64,000 bases of DNA from an uncultured Sulfurovum sp. (GTDB lineage Bacteria; Campylobacterota; Campylobacteria; Campylobacterales; Sulfurovaceae): the NCBI GenBank assembly GCA_902727935.1, contig CACVAX010000041.1, positions 1 to 64,000 on the forward strand. Direction: 5' to 3'. The notes beneath the pieces are model-generated. The model was not told where the DNA came from. It did no database searches and saw nothing but the letters and a program-made list of their open reading frames with translations. The position numbers and the translations under genes were made by a program. Every line of letters starts with the position of its first letter. Position 1 is the first letter of the stretch. Positions 18,667 through 28,794 of this stretch are shown here, piece after piece.

Positions 18667-19785
18667 ATGAGTAATTTTATTACAGAGATTAAAATAGGAA
18701 AAGTTCGACATTTAGAAAATATTGATATTAAACTTGGTAATGAGAAGAAGCATTTGATTCTGACTGGGAAGAATGGGTGTGGGAAGACGGCTGTATTAGA
18801 GAAGTTAGATTCTGTGTTAAGTGTTAATTATACACAAGGTTACCCTATTATTGAAGCGAATGGTTTAGGAGTAAAATTTTATATTAATGATTTAAGTTTT
18901 TCTTATGCTAAAGATTATATTTATACTTTTTTTTCAACAGAAAGAGGAATTAAGTTTCATAAACCTAAAACTATAAAGAAAATAAATTTTACGAAAATTG
19001 AGGAATATAAAGTAAAAAAATTAAATCAAGATTTTTTACAATATATAGTAAATTTAAAAATAGAATATTTATTTGCACAGTTAGATAATGATGAAGAAGA
19101 AAGTTTAAAATTAGATGCATGGTTCAATAAGTTTGAAATTATGTTAAAAAATATATTTAATGATAATTCTTTTAAACTTATTTTTGATAGAAAAAATTAT
19201 AATTTTTGGATAGAAAGAGATAATAGAGAGCGTTTTGATTTAAATAGTTTATCTGCTGGTTACTCTGCAATTATAGATATAATAACTGAGTTAATTTTAA
19301 AAATAGAAACAACTGAATCTAAAAGTTTTGATTGTGAAGGTATTGTTTTAATTGATGAGGTAGAGAATCATCTTCATGTAGAGTTGCAAAAAAATATATT
19401 ACCATTGTTAACAAATTTTTTTCCAAATATTCAGTTTATTGTTACTACCCATAGCCCTTTTGTATTACAGTCAATTGAAAATAGTGTCGTTTATGATTTG
19501 GAAAGAAAAGAATCATTGAGTGGAGAGAAGTTAAATAAAGCTACTTATTCAGATATTGTAAAAAATTACTTTGAAGTAGATAGTGAATTTTCTGAAGTCT
19601 TAGAATCTGATATAAAAAAATATCAGAATTTAGTCAAAAAATTTGAAAATAAAAATTTAACAATTGAAGGTGAAAAAGAGTTGTTAGATTTGGATATAAA
19701 GCTTGATAAAATAGCTCCCATGTTATCTGATGACATTTATTTAAGATTTAAAGAGTCGCAAGATAGGATACAGGAAAATGGTTAA
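18667..19785 (+). CDS. AAA ATPase of OLD/RecF/PtuA type (Septu-like)
   Basis: 'LTGKNGCGKTAVLEKL', 'LSAGYSAIIDI', 'GIVLIDEVENHLHVELQ', 'FIVTTHSPFVLQSI'. Confidence 0.85.
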   Translation: MSNFITEIKIGKVRHLENIDIKLGNEKKHLILTGKNGCGKTAVLEKLDSVLSVNYTQGYPIIEANGLGVKFYINDLSFSYAKDYIYTFFSTERGIKFHKPKTIKKINFTKIEEYKVKKLNQDFLQYIVNLKIEYLFAQLDNDEEESLKLDAWFNKFEIMLKNIFNDNSFKLIFDRKNYNFWIERDNRERFDLNSLSAGYSAIIDIITELILKIETTESKSFDCEGIVLIDEVENHLHVELQKNILPLLTNFFPNIQFIVTTHSPFVLQSIENSVVYDLERKESLSGEKLNKATYSDIVKNYFEVDSEFSEVLESDIKKYQNLVKKFENKNLTIEGEKELLDLDIKLDKIAPMLSDDIYLRFKESQDRIQENG

Positions 19786-20419
19786 AGTCAATAGAAGGTT
19801 AAATCCTGCTTTTGATAAATATAATGAAATTAGTGTAAGCGATAGTTTGAGAATAGACTTTAATAAAAAATGCTATCTTTGTGAAGAGGTAACGAGACAT
19901 TTTGAAGTTGACCATTTTTATCCACAGCTTGCATATAGTCATTTGGTTAATGAGTATGAAAATTTATTTTATTGTTGTCAAAAATGTAATAAGATAAAGC
20001 CTAAAAAGACTAATATCTCTTCTGACAATGAAATTTTGAATTGTTGTGATATTGATGTGGAATCATATATTAAGTTAAAGCTTAATATTCAAGAATGTAA
20101 AATTGAAGTTGAACAAGTAAAAAGTAATCTAGTTTTAGATATAAAAATTAGAAATACAATAAAGGTGTTAAATCGAATTTATAATGGAGAAAATTCTAAA
20201 AGTACTTCATGTGAAGATTTAAGAGATGAGATAAAAAGTGTGATAGCTTCTTTTAGAAAGAAGTTAGATAAATATGAAAAAAGCAAATTAAAACGAGCGA
20301 TTGTTGAAGAGATAAAAGAAGATTTAGATAATACTTCATCTTATTCAACTTTTAAACGTTGGATAATTAGAGATAATCCAAATTTAAACCAACAATTTAA
20401 ACAATACATAGGAGATTAA
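19778..20419 (+). CDS. HNH endonuclease (PtuB/TIGR02646-like)
   Basis: 'CYLCEEVTRHFEVDHFYPQLAYSHLVNEYENLFYCCQKCNKIKPKK'; 8-bp overlap with the ATPase ORF. Confidence 0.82.
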   Translation: MVKVNRRLNPAFDKYNEISVSDSLRIDFNKKCYLCEEVTRHFEVDHFYPQLAYSHLVNEYENLFYCCQKCNKIKPKKTNISSDNEILNCCDIDVESYIKLKLNIQECKIEVEQVKSNLVLDIKIRNTIKVLNRIYNGENSKSTSCEDLRDEIKSVIASFRKKLDKYEKSKLKRAIVEEIKEDLDNTSSYSTFKRWIIRDNPNLNQQFKQYIGD

Positions 20420-20422
20420 AAA

Positions 20423-20905
20423 ATGCTAAAAAAATACTTTAGATTATTAACCATGATATTTATTATCATACTTGGAATGACACTTGGAGCAGGGTTACTA
20501 GCTGGTGTGGTGGTTGCTCCTACTATTTTTAATTCAGAAGCTGTTCTTGGTTCGGCACTTTTAACCCGTTTTCAAGAGGGTTTACTGATGACCCAAGTGT
20601 TTGAACGTTTGGCGTATTTGGTGAATTTTTTAGTGATTATTGCGATACTTTATGAAGTGATTAAATTTAAAGCATTTGAAAATACGCGTTGGACAATGAT
20701 GTTTACTTTTTTGGTGGCTGCAACAGGATTGTTGTTTACTTCGTATTATATCCCTCAAATTTTAGAGATGCAAACTTTAGGTGAAGCAGCCACCATGGGA
20801 GAAACATTTACAAATGTTCATAAAGGTTCAGAACTCAACTTTAAACTCTTTGCCTTTTCGACTTTGGGATTATTGATTTTAACGTTGAGAAAAGTACTAA
20901 GATAA
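20423..20905 (+). CDS. DUF4149-like integral membrane protein
   Basis: ~160 aa, four hydrophobic segments, starts 3 bp after the HNH stop. Confidence 0.6.
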   Translation: MLKKYFRLLTMIFIIILGMTLGAGLLAGVVVAPTIFNSEAVLGSALLTRFQEGLLMTQVFERLAYLVNFLVIIAILYEVIKFKAFENTRWTMMFTFLVAATGLLFTSYYIPQILEMQTLGEAATMGETFTNVHKGSELNFKLFAFSTLGLLILTLRKVLR

Positions 20906-20922
20906 ACATTAATGTTTATCTT
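20899..20922. terminator. Perfect 24-bp palindrome spanning both convergent stop codons
   Basis: AAGATAAACATTAATGTTTATCTT. Confidence 0.75.
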
Positions 20923-21589
20923 CGGTAGGATGTAAAATATCTTCTTTATCTCGGTCAATGTATTGGTTCTCAATATCTTGTACTGAATAAACATAACCTA
21001 TACCATTAATCGTTTCAATTTCAAATGCACCTTCTGGCGTACTAATACTGGCGTAACTTGTATTTTTACCTTCAGTTAAGATGATGGCATGTTGTGTATT
21101 TTGGTCGCCTATTAAATTACCTGTTACAGAAGTACTTCCATTTTTATGGGTAACTTTTTTAGATATTTTTGCCTCATATTCCACTTGACCAAGTGTTGGA
21201 AGTTTAATGATATCACCGAGTACCAGTTTGGCAATACTATTTTGGCTTACTTCAATGCCTAAAATAGGAGAAACGAGCTTTTTAGCTGGTATTTTTTTTA
21301 GAAGTTCTTCTTTGTCAATTTCGTGGTAAATGTTTTGTACAGTTTGAACTTCTATTTTTTTAGGTTCTACATTAACCATTTTCATTGACGCATCTTGCTT
21401 ATCATTTTCATTAAAATCAACAAGTTTATCCAAGTTTTCTTCTTCTGTTGGAACGGCAAAAAATGCATCAACATTTTTAATCTCTTCAGGCATTGAGCTA
21501 TCTTTTGTTTGACCATTGGAAAGAATAATAGTTATCCCAATGGCAAGTGTAGCAATGATACTCAAAGTTATAAGAACTTTTTTTGTCAT
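20909..21589 (-). CDS. Membrane-anchored propeptide/inhibitor-like protein
   Basis: N-terminal TM 'VLITLSIIATLAIGITIIL' and C-terminal 'TEGKNTSYASISTPEGAFEIETINGIGYVY', which resembles the propeptide region of reprolysin-like peptidases. Confidence 0.5.
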   Translation of the reverse strand: MTKKVLITLSIIATLAIGITIILSNGQTKDSSMPEEIKNVDAFFAVPTEEENLDKLVDFNENDKQDASMKMVNVEPKKIEVQTVQNIYHEIDKEELLKKIPAKKLVSPILGIEVSQNSIAKLVLGDIIKLPTLGQVEYEAKISKKVTHKNGSTSVTGNLIGDQNTQHAIILTEGKNTSYASISTPEGAFEIETINGIGYVYSVQDIENQYIDRDKEDILHPTEDKH

Positions 21590-21600
21590 TTGATACCCTT

Positions 21601-22950
21601 TTATTTAGAGGCATTTAAAAGGTCAGTATAAGCCTTTTTTAATGCTTTTAGTTCTTGAACTGCTACAAGATAAACATCTGTTTTAAAGTTTGTACGTTTA
21701 GTCTTGGCTTCTTCAATGCTTGTTTTTCTTTCTTCTTTAAGGGTTTGAATTTTAGCTTTTAGAGTCTCTCTTTTACTTGCAATGTTCTCTTTATAGACTG
21801 TTCTATGGTTAACACGTTCAGTACGGATTTGAGCAACTAAGGCTTGGAACTCTTCTTTTGTGCTTACTTTGGCTTTACGGTCTGCACGAGCAGTTAAATA
21901 TCTTTCACGTAGTTTATCAAGTTCTACCGTGAGTGCTTCTTTAGCTGTTGCTTTACTTGTATTAAAGGCAGTGAGTAAGGCTTGAGATTTAGTTTGGTAG
22001 TTTGTTTTAGCTGTTTCACGTACCGTTTTTACATTTTCACGTAATTGTTGTAGTTCAGCTCTTGCTTCATTGACAACCAATATTTGTGCTTCATAAGCTT
22101 TTTTAGCTGTTTCTAAATTTGTTCCATCGTTAATATCATTACTATTATTATCATCAGTTTGATTGTTATCTGGCTTATTGGTATTATCATCGGTATCATT
22201 TTTATCATTAATAATTACAGACGCTCTAAAATTTGCAATTATTGGTGCTTGAATTTCAATTTTTTTGACAGCATCAGCTTCATTATCAAGTCCTACTTCA
22301 ATACCACAAGGTTCACCATTACAATCTAAATGGGGGTCAGAGAATTTATAGATTTTTGTTCCATTGTAACTAGCATCGTAAGCCATAACAGTTGTGAATT
22401 GGTCTTGTATCCCATGACCTCTTCCATAACCTGCATCTGGGTCTTGCTTGGCTGAATGTGCCAAATGCATGTTGTGTCCTACTTCATGAGCTGTAACATA
22501 TCCAGCACAATCAATGCTAACATGAGCATAAGCATAGGCTTGATAACCTGGATTATAATAAGCCAATCCACACAATCCATCATTGGCATAAGGACGATAA
22601 ATAACGACCTCATCAGCACCAACTGTGTCCCTTAATACTTGAACTTCAGCATCTCCTTGAACCTTTGTTAAAGTCTCATTACTATTAACAGTATCATCAA
22701 GGTCAAGTTGTTCTAGTTTAACAGCTTTTAAACTGATATTTAGTCCACTATCTTCATAAATCTTATTGGTCGTTGTGAAAAGGTGGTTTACTTTGGTTTC
22801 AATGTCTCCATTAGATATATCTTTTGCACCTTGAGAATAAACGACAAGGGTATCAATCTTGGTTACATTATTTTCAGCTATTGCTAGGGAAGTGTTAAGT
22901 AGTAAAAGTGAGCTAAGGGATAAGGTGCTTTTGAGTAGAGTCGATTTCAT
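21601..22950 (-). CDS. Secreted reprolysin-like (M12-type) zinc metallopeptidase with C-terminal coiled coil
   Basis: Signal peptide, 'TAHEVGHNMHLAHS' (HExxHxxxxxH), downstream 'VMAYDASY' Met-turn-like; D/N-rich linker then Lys/Glu/Arg-rich helix. Confidence 0.85.
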   Translation of the reverse strand: MKSTLLKSTLSLSSLLLLNTSLAIAENNVTKIDTLVVYSQGAKDISNGDIETKVNHLFTTTNKIYEDSGLNISLKAVKLEQLDLDDTVNSNETLTKVQGDAEVQVLRDTVGADEVVIYRPYANDGLCGLAYYNPGYQAYAYAHVSIDCAGYVTAHEVGHNMHLAHSAKQDPDAGYGRGHGIQDQFTTVMAYDASYNGTKIYKFSDPHLDCNGEPCGIEVGLDNEADAVKKIEIQAPIIANFRASVIINDKNDTDDNTNKPDNNQTDDNNSNDINDGTNLETAKKAYEAQILVVNEARAELQQLRENVKTVRETAKTNYQTKSQALLTAFNTSKATAKEALTVELDKLRERYLTARADRKAKVSTKEEFQALVAQIRTERVNHRTVYKENIASKRETLKAKIQTLKEERKTSIEEAKTKRTNFKTDVYLVAVQELKALKKAYTDLLNASK

Positions 22951-23181
22951 TGTATTTCCTTTATTAGTAAATCTATGACTATTTTAGCAAGTTATTTATT
23001 ATTTTAATAGGTTAAATATTAGATATTAATACTAATTTTAATATTTAATTGATAATTTATATTAAATTACTTAATTGTATTAAATAATATTTTTTTTAAT
23101 TTTATATTACTTTTTAAAATAATATTTTATACTTGACTAACTTTTAGCTAAAATAGCATAATTATTTATGAAGGTATAACA

Positions 23182-24297
23182 GTGGAATGTGAATATTTTG
23201 GAACATGTGGTTCATGTACGGTTTATGAGATAAGTTATGAAGCAGAATTGCTTCAAAAAAAAGAGCATGTATTAGGACTATTATCTCCTTTTGGAGTCAA
23301 AGATTTAGAAGTTTTTTCAGCAAACGCTTCACATTACAGAGCAAGGTCCGAGTTTAAAATTTGGCATGATGGAGAGGTTTGTTCTTATGCCATGGGTCGT
23401 TTGGATAAAAAGGGTGCCGTTAATATTGTTGAATGTCCCAAAGTAATTGTTCCTATAGAAAAAAGAATGCGACCCCTTTTAGAAAAAATTAATGCTTCAA
23501 AAGTTTTGAAAAATCGTCTTTTTTCTGTGGAGTTTTTAGCGACGACTAGAGATGAATGTTTAATAACAATGATTTACCATCGAAAGCTAGAAGAAGATTG
23601 GACAAGAGAAGCTAAAGAACTAGAACAACTTCTAAATGCTAAAGTTATGGGGCGAAGTCGTAAACAAAAAGTCATTTTGAGCGATGAGTTTGTCACCGAG
23701 AAACTTTTGATAGATGGGCAAGATTATTTATATCAACATTATGAAAGTGGTTTTACTCAACCAAATCCAGCTGTGAATATACACATGATAGAATGGGCAA
23801 TTAAACAAGCAAAAAAAGTAAAAGCTAAGGGGGATTTTTTAGAGAGTTATTGTGGCTTAGGAAATTTCACGCTTCCTCTTTCTAAATATTTTGATCGAGT
23901 GTTAGCCACCGAGATTTCTAAGCGTTCTATTTACGCTGCTAAAGAGAACTGTGTGTTAAATAATATTACTAATATTGAATTTATTCGTTTGGCTTCAGAA
24001 GAGATGACCCAAGCCCTTAATAAAGAGCGAGAGTTTACACGTCTTCAAGGGCTAGACTTAGATACTTATAATTTTTCAACGGTTTTGGTTGACCCACCAC
24101 GTGCAGGATTAGATAAGGATACCATTAAACTTATTCAAGGGATTGAAAATATTATCTATATCTCTTGTAATCCTGAAACCTTGGCTAGAGATTTGTTAGA
24201 ATTGACAAAAACGCATGACATAGACGATGCTGCAATTTATGACCAATTTCCTCATACGTATCATGTTGAATCAGGAGTGTTTTTAAGGAAGAAATAG
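23182..24297 (+). CDS. trmA: tRNA (uracil-5-)-methyltransferase
   Basis: 'YHYESGFTQPNPAVN'-like segment, 'LESYCGLGNFTLPLS', 'VLVDPPRAGLD', 'IIYISCNPETLARDL'. Confidence 0.92.
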   Translation: MECEYFGTCGSCTVYEISYEAELLQKKEHVLGLLSPFGVKDLEVFSANASHYRARSEFKIWHDGEVCSYAMGRLDKKGAVNIVECPKVIVPIEKRMRPLLEKINASKVLKNRLFSVEFLATTRDECLITMIYHRKLEEDWTREAKELEQLLNAKVMGRSRKQKVILSDEFVTEKLLIDGQDYLYQHYESGFTQPNPAVNIHMIEWAIKQAKKVKAKGDFLESYCGLGNFTLPLSKYFDRVLATEISKRSIYAAKENCVLNNITNIEFIRLASEEMTQALNKEREFTRLQGLDLDTYNFSTVLVDPPRAGLDKDTIKLIQGIENIIYISCNPETLARDLLELTKTHDIDDAAIYDQFPHTYHVESGVFLRKK

Positions 24298-24345
24298 TAG
24301 AGTTCCTTCTACTAGCTTTAATCATAAATTTCCTATAATCATAAA

Positions 24346-25275
24346 ATGTATCTGAAAAAGCCAATCCTGCTTCTGTTTTTATCTTTTCCTTTTTTCTCTT
24401 TTTTACAGGCTGATACAAATACGTCCATATTTGATACTTACCATGATAATTTATGTAAGATGTTGATTGATACAAGTAATAGCATTGATGACTATTTTAT
24501 AGATGGAAATATTAGTACATCGAGTAATACCTATGGGGAGTTCAGTACGTCCATAGCACAAGAGAGTTATTTGAGTTTTGAAAATGATGTACGTTTTCGA
24601 CTACGTTTGAATTTACCAAAAATTCAAAAAAATTTACGTTTAGTTTTTGAAGATGACAGTAGTGATAACCTCTTGTATGATGGAACGCAATTAAATGACC
24701 AACATTTAGATACTAAAGAGTATTTTTTACGTTTGGAATATTTAAATTATGTAAAAAACACTTTTAATATCAGAATGGGAGGAGGACTTAAGGTACGTAA
24801 ACGTAATCTTGTACCTTATTTGAATGTTCGTGCACGCTATGAATTTTATAATGAGCAAAAAAATAAATCAGAACTTTTTAACCGTTTTCGTTATTATAGC
24901 GATGGTGAGATTGAAAATAATCTTGAACTCAATTCTTTATATACCATAAGTGATGATTTGTATACGCTTTGGACTAATACCTTTTATCACACCAATCGCT
25001 TTCCTCATGAAACATTGGCCAGTAGTATCACGGCTGTTTCTATTTTTACGGACAAACAACACATTCGTTATGGTCTAGGCATCTCTTCTCATGTGAATAA
25101 GTTTCAAGACTTAACGGTAGATTATTATTATTTACACAGTGCTTTTCATCATCTTTTTTATAAAGATTGGGCTTATTATGAGATTTCTCCCTCAATACTT
25201 CAAAGAAAAAATAATGATTTTAAAACTTCTTATCGTTTATTAGTAAAATTTGGTATCTATTTTCACAAAAAGTAG
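24346..25275 (+). CDS. Putative outer-membrane-associated hypothetical protein
   Basis: Signal peptide, many aromatic/polar beta-like strands, C-terminal 'YRLLVKFGIYFHKK'. Confidence 0.5.
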   Translation: MYLKKPILLLFLSFPFFSFLQADTNTSIFDTYHDNLCKMLIDTSNSIDDYFIDGNISTSSNTYGEFSTSIAQESYLSFENDVRFRLRLNLPKIQKNLRLVFEDDSSDNLLYDGTQLNDQHLDTKEYFLRLEYLNYVKNTFNIRMGGGLKVRKRNLVPYLNVRARYEFYNEQKNKSELFNRFRYYSDGEIENNLELNSLYTISDDLYTLWTNTFYHTNRFPHETLASSITAVSIFTDKQHIRYGLGISSHVNKFQDLTVDYYYLHSAFHHLFYKDWAYYEISPSILQRKNNDFKTSYRLLVKFGIYFHKK

Positions 25276-25316
25276 TATTTTGTTATAATGTTATAAAAAA
25301 TTAAAAAAAGAGTAAA

Positions 25317-26288
25317 ATGAATTTAAAATCATTTGACGTTGAACAGCGTGGAAGATTAGACAAAATTTTAACGGATATTTTAGATGAAAGTCGAAATCAA
25401 GTTGAGCAACTTATCAAAGAGGGCTTGGTTTTTGTTAATGGAAAACAAGTTTTAAAAACGGGTAAAAAGCTTATCGTCGGGGATAAAATAGAATATAAAT
25501 TTAAAGAGATAATTCCTAAAGAAGCAGCCATTATAGATTTTGATGTTGAGATTATTTATGAAGATGATGTCATGATGGTTGTCAACAAGCCCTCTGGCTT
25601 GGTTGTGCATCCAGCCCCTTCAGTCAAAGAAGCCACGTTGGTTGATTGGCTAGTACATAAAGGCATTTCCCTCTCGACCATTTCAGGTGAAGAGAGACAT
25701 GGGATTGTTCACCGAATTGATAAAGAGACAACAGGGGCTTTGGTAATTGCAAAGACCAATGAAGCACATCAAAAGCTTAGTGCGCAACTGCAAGATAAGA
25801 GTATGGGACGTTACTATTTAGCACTGATTGACTACCCTTTAAAAGCGTCTGGAATTGTTGAGAAACCTATTGGAAGAAACCCAAATAATAGACTGAAAAT
25901 GGATGTCGTTCAAAATGGGAAAGAGGCTAAATCGGCTTTTTGTAAATTGACTGAAAGTAGCAAGAAAGTTGAGTTAATTGTTGTTAAGCTTTTTACAGGT
26001 AGAACGCACCAAATTAGAGTACATTTAGAAAGTTTGGGACGGCATATCTTGGGAGATGATTTATATGGATTTAAGAGCAAAAAAGATACAATCAAGCGAG
26101 TTTACTTACATGCTTATAAGTTGTATCTATGTCATCCCACAACAGGAAAAGAGATGGAGTTTTTAGCACCTCTTTTCTTAGATATGCAAAGCTATATCGA
26201 TAAAGAATTTAAAAAAGGAGAAGTTGATGAAAAGGTTAACCCAAGTCTCATTAACAGCTATTTTACTACTATTACTAACAGGTTGTAA
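25317..26288 (+). CDS. rluD: Ribosomal large subunit pseudouridine synthase D-type
   Basis: S4 domain, 'GIVHRIDKETTGALVIAKT', 'KLFTGRTHQIRVHLESLG'. Confidence 0.9.
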   Translation: MNLKSFDVEQRGRLDKILTDILDESRNQVEQLIKEGLVFVNGKQVLKTGKKLIVGDKIEYKFKEIIPKEAAIIDFDVEIIYEDDVMMVVNKPSGLVVHPAPSVKEATLVDWLVHKGISLSTISGEERHGIVHRIDKETTGALVIAKTNEAHQKLSAQLQDKSMGRYYLALIDYPLKASGIVEKPIGRNPNNRLKMDVVQNGKEAKSAFCKLTESSKKVELIVVKLFTGRTHQIRVHLESLGRHILGDDLYGFKSKKDTIKRVYLHAYKLYLCHPTTGKEMEFLAPLFLDMQSYIDKEFKKGEVDEKVNPSLINSYFTTITNRL

Positions 26289-26910
26289 TCCAACAGCGAT
26301 GTTGGAAAATGAAGTATTGGACCCAAATCTACCAAAACTAAATGATGTTAAGGCTGTTCCGAGCAGTACTTCCGTTGCTTTTGAATGGCAATCATTGGCA
26401 AATAATGGTATTACTGGTTTAAATATTTATAGAACAGATAGTAATGGTTATGTCAATAGTTCGATGAAACAATTAAAAAAAGTTGGGTCGATTAAAGACC
26501 GTTTTGCCACACATTATGTTGATACTGATTTAAAACAAGGCAGTGCTTATACTTATACTTTTACTACGGTTAAAAATGGTTTTGAATCTGCACATGGAAA
26601 AGTAATTAATATAAAAACATTAGACCCTTTTGATGCTGTAACTTTCTTCCAAGGTTTTCAAAAAACTCAAAATACAATTAAATTGATTTGGCGACCACAT
26701 GCCAATCAAAAAGTTTCATGGTATAAAGTTGAAAGAAGTATCAATGGTACAGAATGGAAATGGGTTGGTACGGTCAAAGAACGGATGATGTCTGAATATA
26801 TTGACAACAGAGTAGTTGCTGGAAACGGCTATACTTATCGAGTAACAGCCATAGGCTTTGAAGGTAGCTTTTCAAAACCTAGTATTAATGTTTCGATACA
26901 AGCAAGGTAA
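26227..26910 (+). CDS. Fibronectin type III domain lipoprotein
   Basis: Lipobox 'LLTGC', two FN3-like repeats; start overlaps the rluD 3' end by ~60 bp. Confidence 0.75.
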   Translation: MKRLTQVSLTAILLLLLTGCNPTAMLENEVLDPNLPKLNDVKAVPSSTSVAFEWQSLANNGITGLNIYRTDSNGYVNSSMKQLKKVGSIKDRFATHYVDTDLKQGSAYTYTFTTVKNGFESAHGKVINIKTLDPFDAVTFFQGFQKTQNTIKLIWRPHANQKVSWYKVERSINGTEWKWVGTVKERMMSEYIDNRVVAGNGYTYRVTAIGFEGSFSKPSINVSIQAR

Positions 26911-26918
26911 GGGACTGA

Positions 26919-28124
26919 ATGCCACATATTACGGTTAAGCCTTTTGATACAGCGTGTCTTAAAAAAGGAAAATATGGAAAACTTCAAGGCACAGAAGTTC
27001 TTTTTAAAGCAAAAGATAGTTTTTCAAGTGATGAGTTAATTGCCATAAAACATGAGAATGAATCTTTTTTATTGCATTTAAAAAAACCTTTAGAAGAAAA
27101 ACCAAGTTCAAATACTTGGTTGTTAAAGTATGACAAAGTAACCAGACCTCTTAAAGTTAATCTTCTAAAACAAGCCATTGCAGATGTATCGACTGGATTA
27201 AATTTAGACGTTCTACAATCCAATATTACCATACATGATACTAAAGTAGCACTTTCAAATAAATATGAAAAAAGTATTGAAGATTTTGTAGATATTGAGT
27301 TTCCTTTTGAATCAGTAGCCATTGAAGTTGGCTTTGGTTCAGGAAAACATTTACTTTATCAAGCTCAAAAAAACCCAGAGCGACTTTTTATTGGTATTGA
27401 AATTCATACGCCTTCAGCTGCACAAGTGTTAAAACAGATTCAGATTTTAGATTTAAAAAACATTTGGGTGGTTAATTATGATGCACGTCTTCTTTTGGAG
27501 ATGATTCCCTCGAACCTTTGCCATCAGATTTTTGTTCATTTTCCTGTACCTTGGGATAAAAAGCCACAAAGAAGGGTTATTTCAGCTTCATTTTTAGAAG
27601 AATCTATGAGGGTTTTAGCAAAAGGTGGACGTTTAGAATTAAGAACTGATTCTTATAAATATTTTTGGTATTCTATGGAAACTTTCTTAGGTGAAACCGT
27701 GACCAAAACAGCTGTGGAAGTTCGTAAAAATGAAGCTTTAGAGGTTACTTCAAAATATGAAGCCAGATGGTTGCGACAGGAAAAAGATATCTATGATGTT
27801 TATGTTACTTCCATTAAAAAATCTGAATCAAGACGCTTAGACTTCAATTTCTCTTTTGGAGACATTGTGTATACAAAAGAAATTTTAGATAAGATATCCT
27901 ATCAAGCGAAAATTTTTGATGGATTTTTTATACATTTTGAACGTCTATTTCAGATAGACAATGATGCAATTTTAATCAAACTTGCATTTGGTAGTTTTGA
28001 TAGACCAGAACATAAATATATTTACTTAGATAAGTCTACAGCCTACTATTTTAATACAAGTCCTGTAAAAACAATGACCAATTATAAAACACACTTAAAA
28101 ATTATGGAGTATCTAAATGTCTAA
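26919..28124 (+). CDS. trmB: tRNA (guanine-N7-)-methyltransferase
   Basis: 'VAIEVGFGSGKHLLYQA', 'IFVHFPVPWDKKPQRRVIS', 'GRLELRTDSYKYFWYSME'. Confidence 0.9.
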   Translation: MPHITVKPFDTACLKKGKYGKLQGTEVLFKAKDSFSSDELIAIKHENESFLLHLKKPLEEKPSSNTWLLKYDKVTRPLKVNLLKQAIADVSTGLNLDVLQSNITIHDTKVALSNKYEKSIEDFVDIEFPFESVAIEVGFGSGKHLLYQAQKNPERLFIGIEIHTPSAAQVLKQIQILDLKNIWVVNYDARLLLEMIPSNLCHQIFVHFPVPWDKKPQRRVISASFLEESMRVLAKGGRLELRTDSYKYFWYSMETFLGETVTKTAVEVRKNEALEVTSKYEARWLRQEKDIYDVYVTSIKKSESRRLDFNFSFGDIVYTKEILDKISYQAKIFDGFFIHFERLFQIDNDAILIKLAFGSFDRPEHKYIYLDKSTAYYFNTSPVKTMTNYKTHLKIMEYLNV

Positions 28125-28794
28125 TGTTATTGCAGCAAACGATTTAACACTCTCTTATGGGAGTGATGAAGAGATTATTAAAAATGCAAGTTTTTCGATT
28201 AAAAAAGGTGACTTTGTTTTTATTACAGGGCCTAGTGGTTCTGGAAAATCAACACTTTTAAAATCTTTTTATGGAAATCTTACCCCAGGTACTGGCTCTT
28301 TAGTTGTGGGTGGTTTAGATATGGTGAACATTAAAAAAGATAAACTACAAGAGCTTAGAAGTCATTTGGGTATTGTTTTCCAAGATTATCGTTTGATTAA
28401 TGAATGGACAGTTGAAAAAAATGTTGTTTTACCTTTATGGATTTCTGGCTATTCTGATGAGGTACAATCGACACAAGCAAAACGTCTTTTGCATCATGTT
28501 AAACTTTCAGGTAAAGAACAAAAATACCCCATGGAACTTTCTGGTGGAGAACAACAAAGAGTAGGGGTAGCACGTGCTTTGGCAAAAAACCCTTTTCTTA
28601 TCTTAGCTGATGAGCCTACGGGTAACCTTGATGAGTACTCTTCGAATGTTATTTGGGATTTGATGGAAAATGCGTGTCATCAGTTAGATACAACGGTGGT
28701 GGTAGTAACACATAGAATTCCAACAGTATTTAATATTCGTTATAGACGGTTTACCATTGATGAAGGTGGCAAAGTTCATGAAATTATTCCTTAA
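28117..28794 (+). CDS. ftsE: Cell division ATP-binding protein
   Basis: ABC ATPase '[11 protein letters not shown]', '[15 protein letters not shown]', followed by FtsX-like gene. Confidence 0.88.
   Translation: MSNVIAANDLTLSYGSDEEIIKNASFSIKKGDFVFITGPSGSGKSTLLKSFYGNLTPGTGSLVVGGLDMVNIKKDKLQELRSHLGIVFQDYRLINEWTVEKNVVLPLWISGYSDEVQSTQAKRLLHHVKLSGKEQKYPMELSGGEQQRVGVARALAKNPFLILADEPTGNLDEYSSNVIWDLMENACHQLDTTVVVVTHRIPTVFNIRYRRFTIDEGGKVHEIIP

Noticed and set aside
22120-22215. Low-complexity ATT/ATC-rich run in the metalloprotease gene as a possible repeat array or CRISPR
   Set aside because: It encodes an imperfect Asp/Asn linker (NDTDDNTNKPDNNQTDDNNSND); no regular spacer/repeat structure.
22980-23160. 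Very AT-rich stretch as a possible origin or integration site
   Set aside because: No DnaA-box cluster, no direct repeats and no integrase seen; fits a divergent promoter region between the metalloprotease and trmA.
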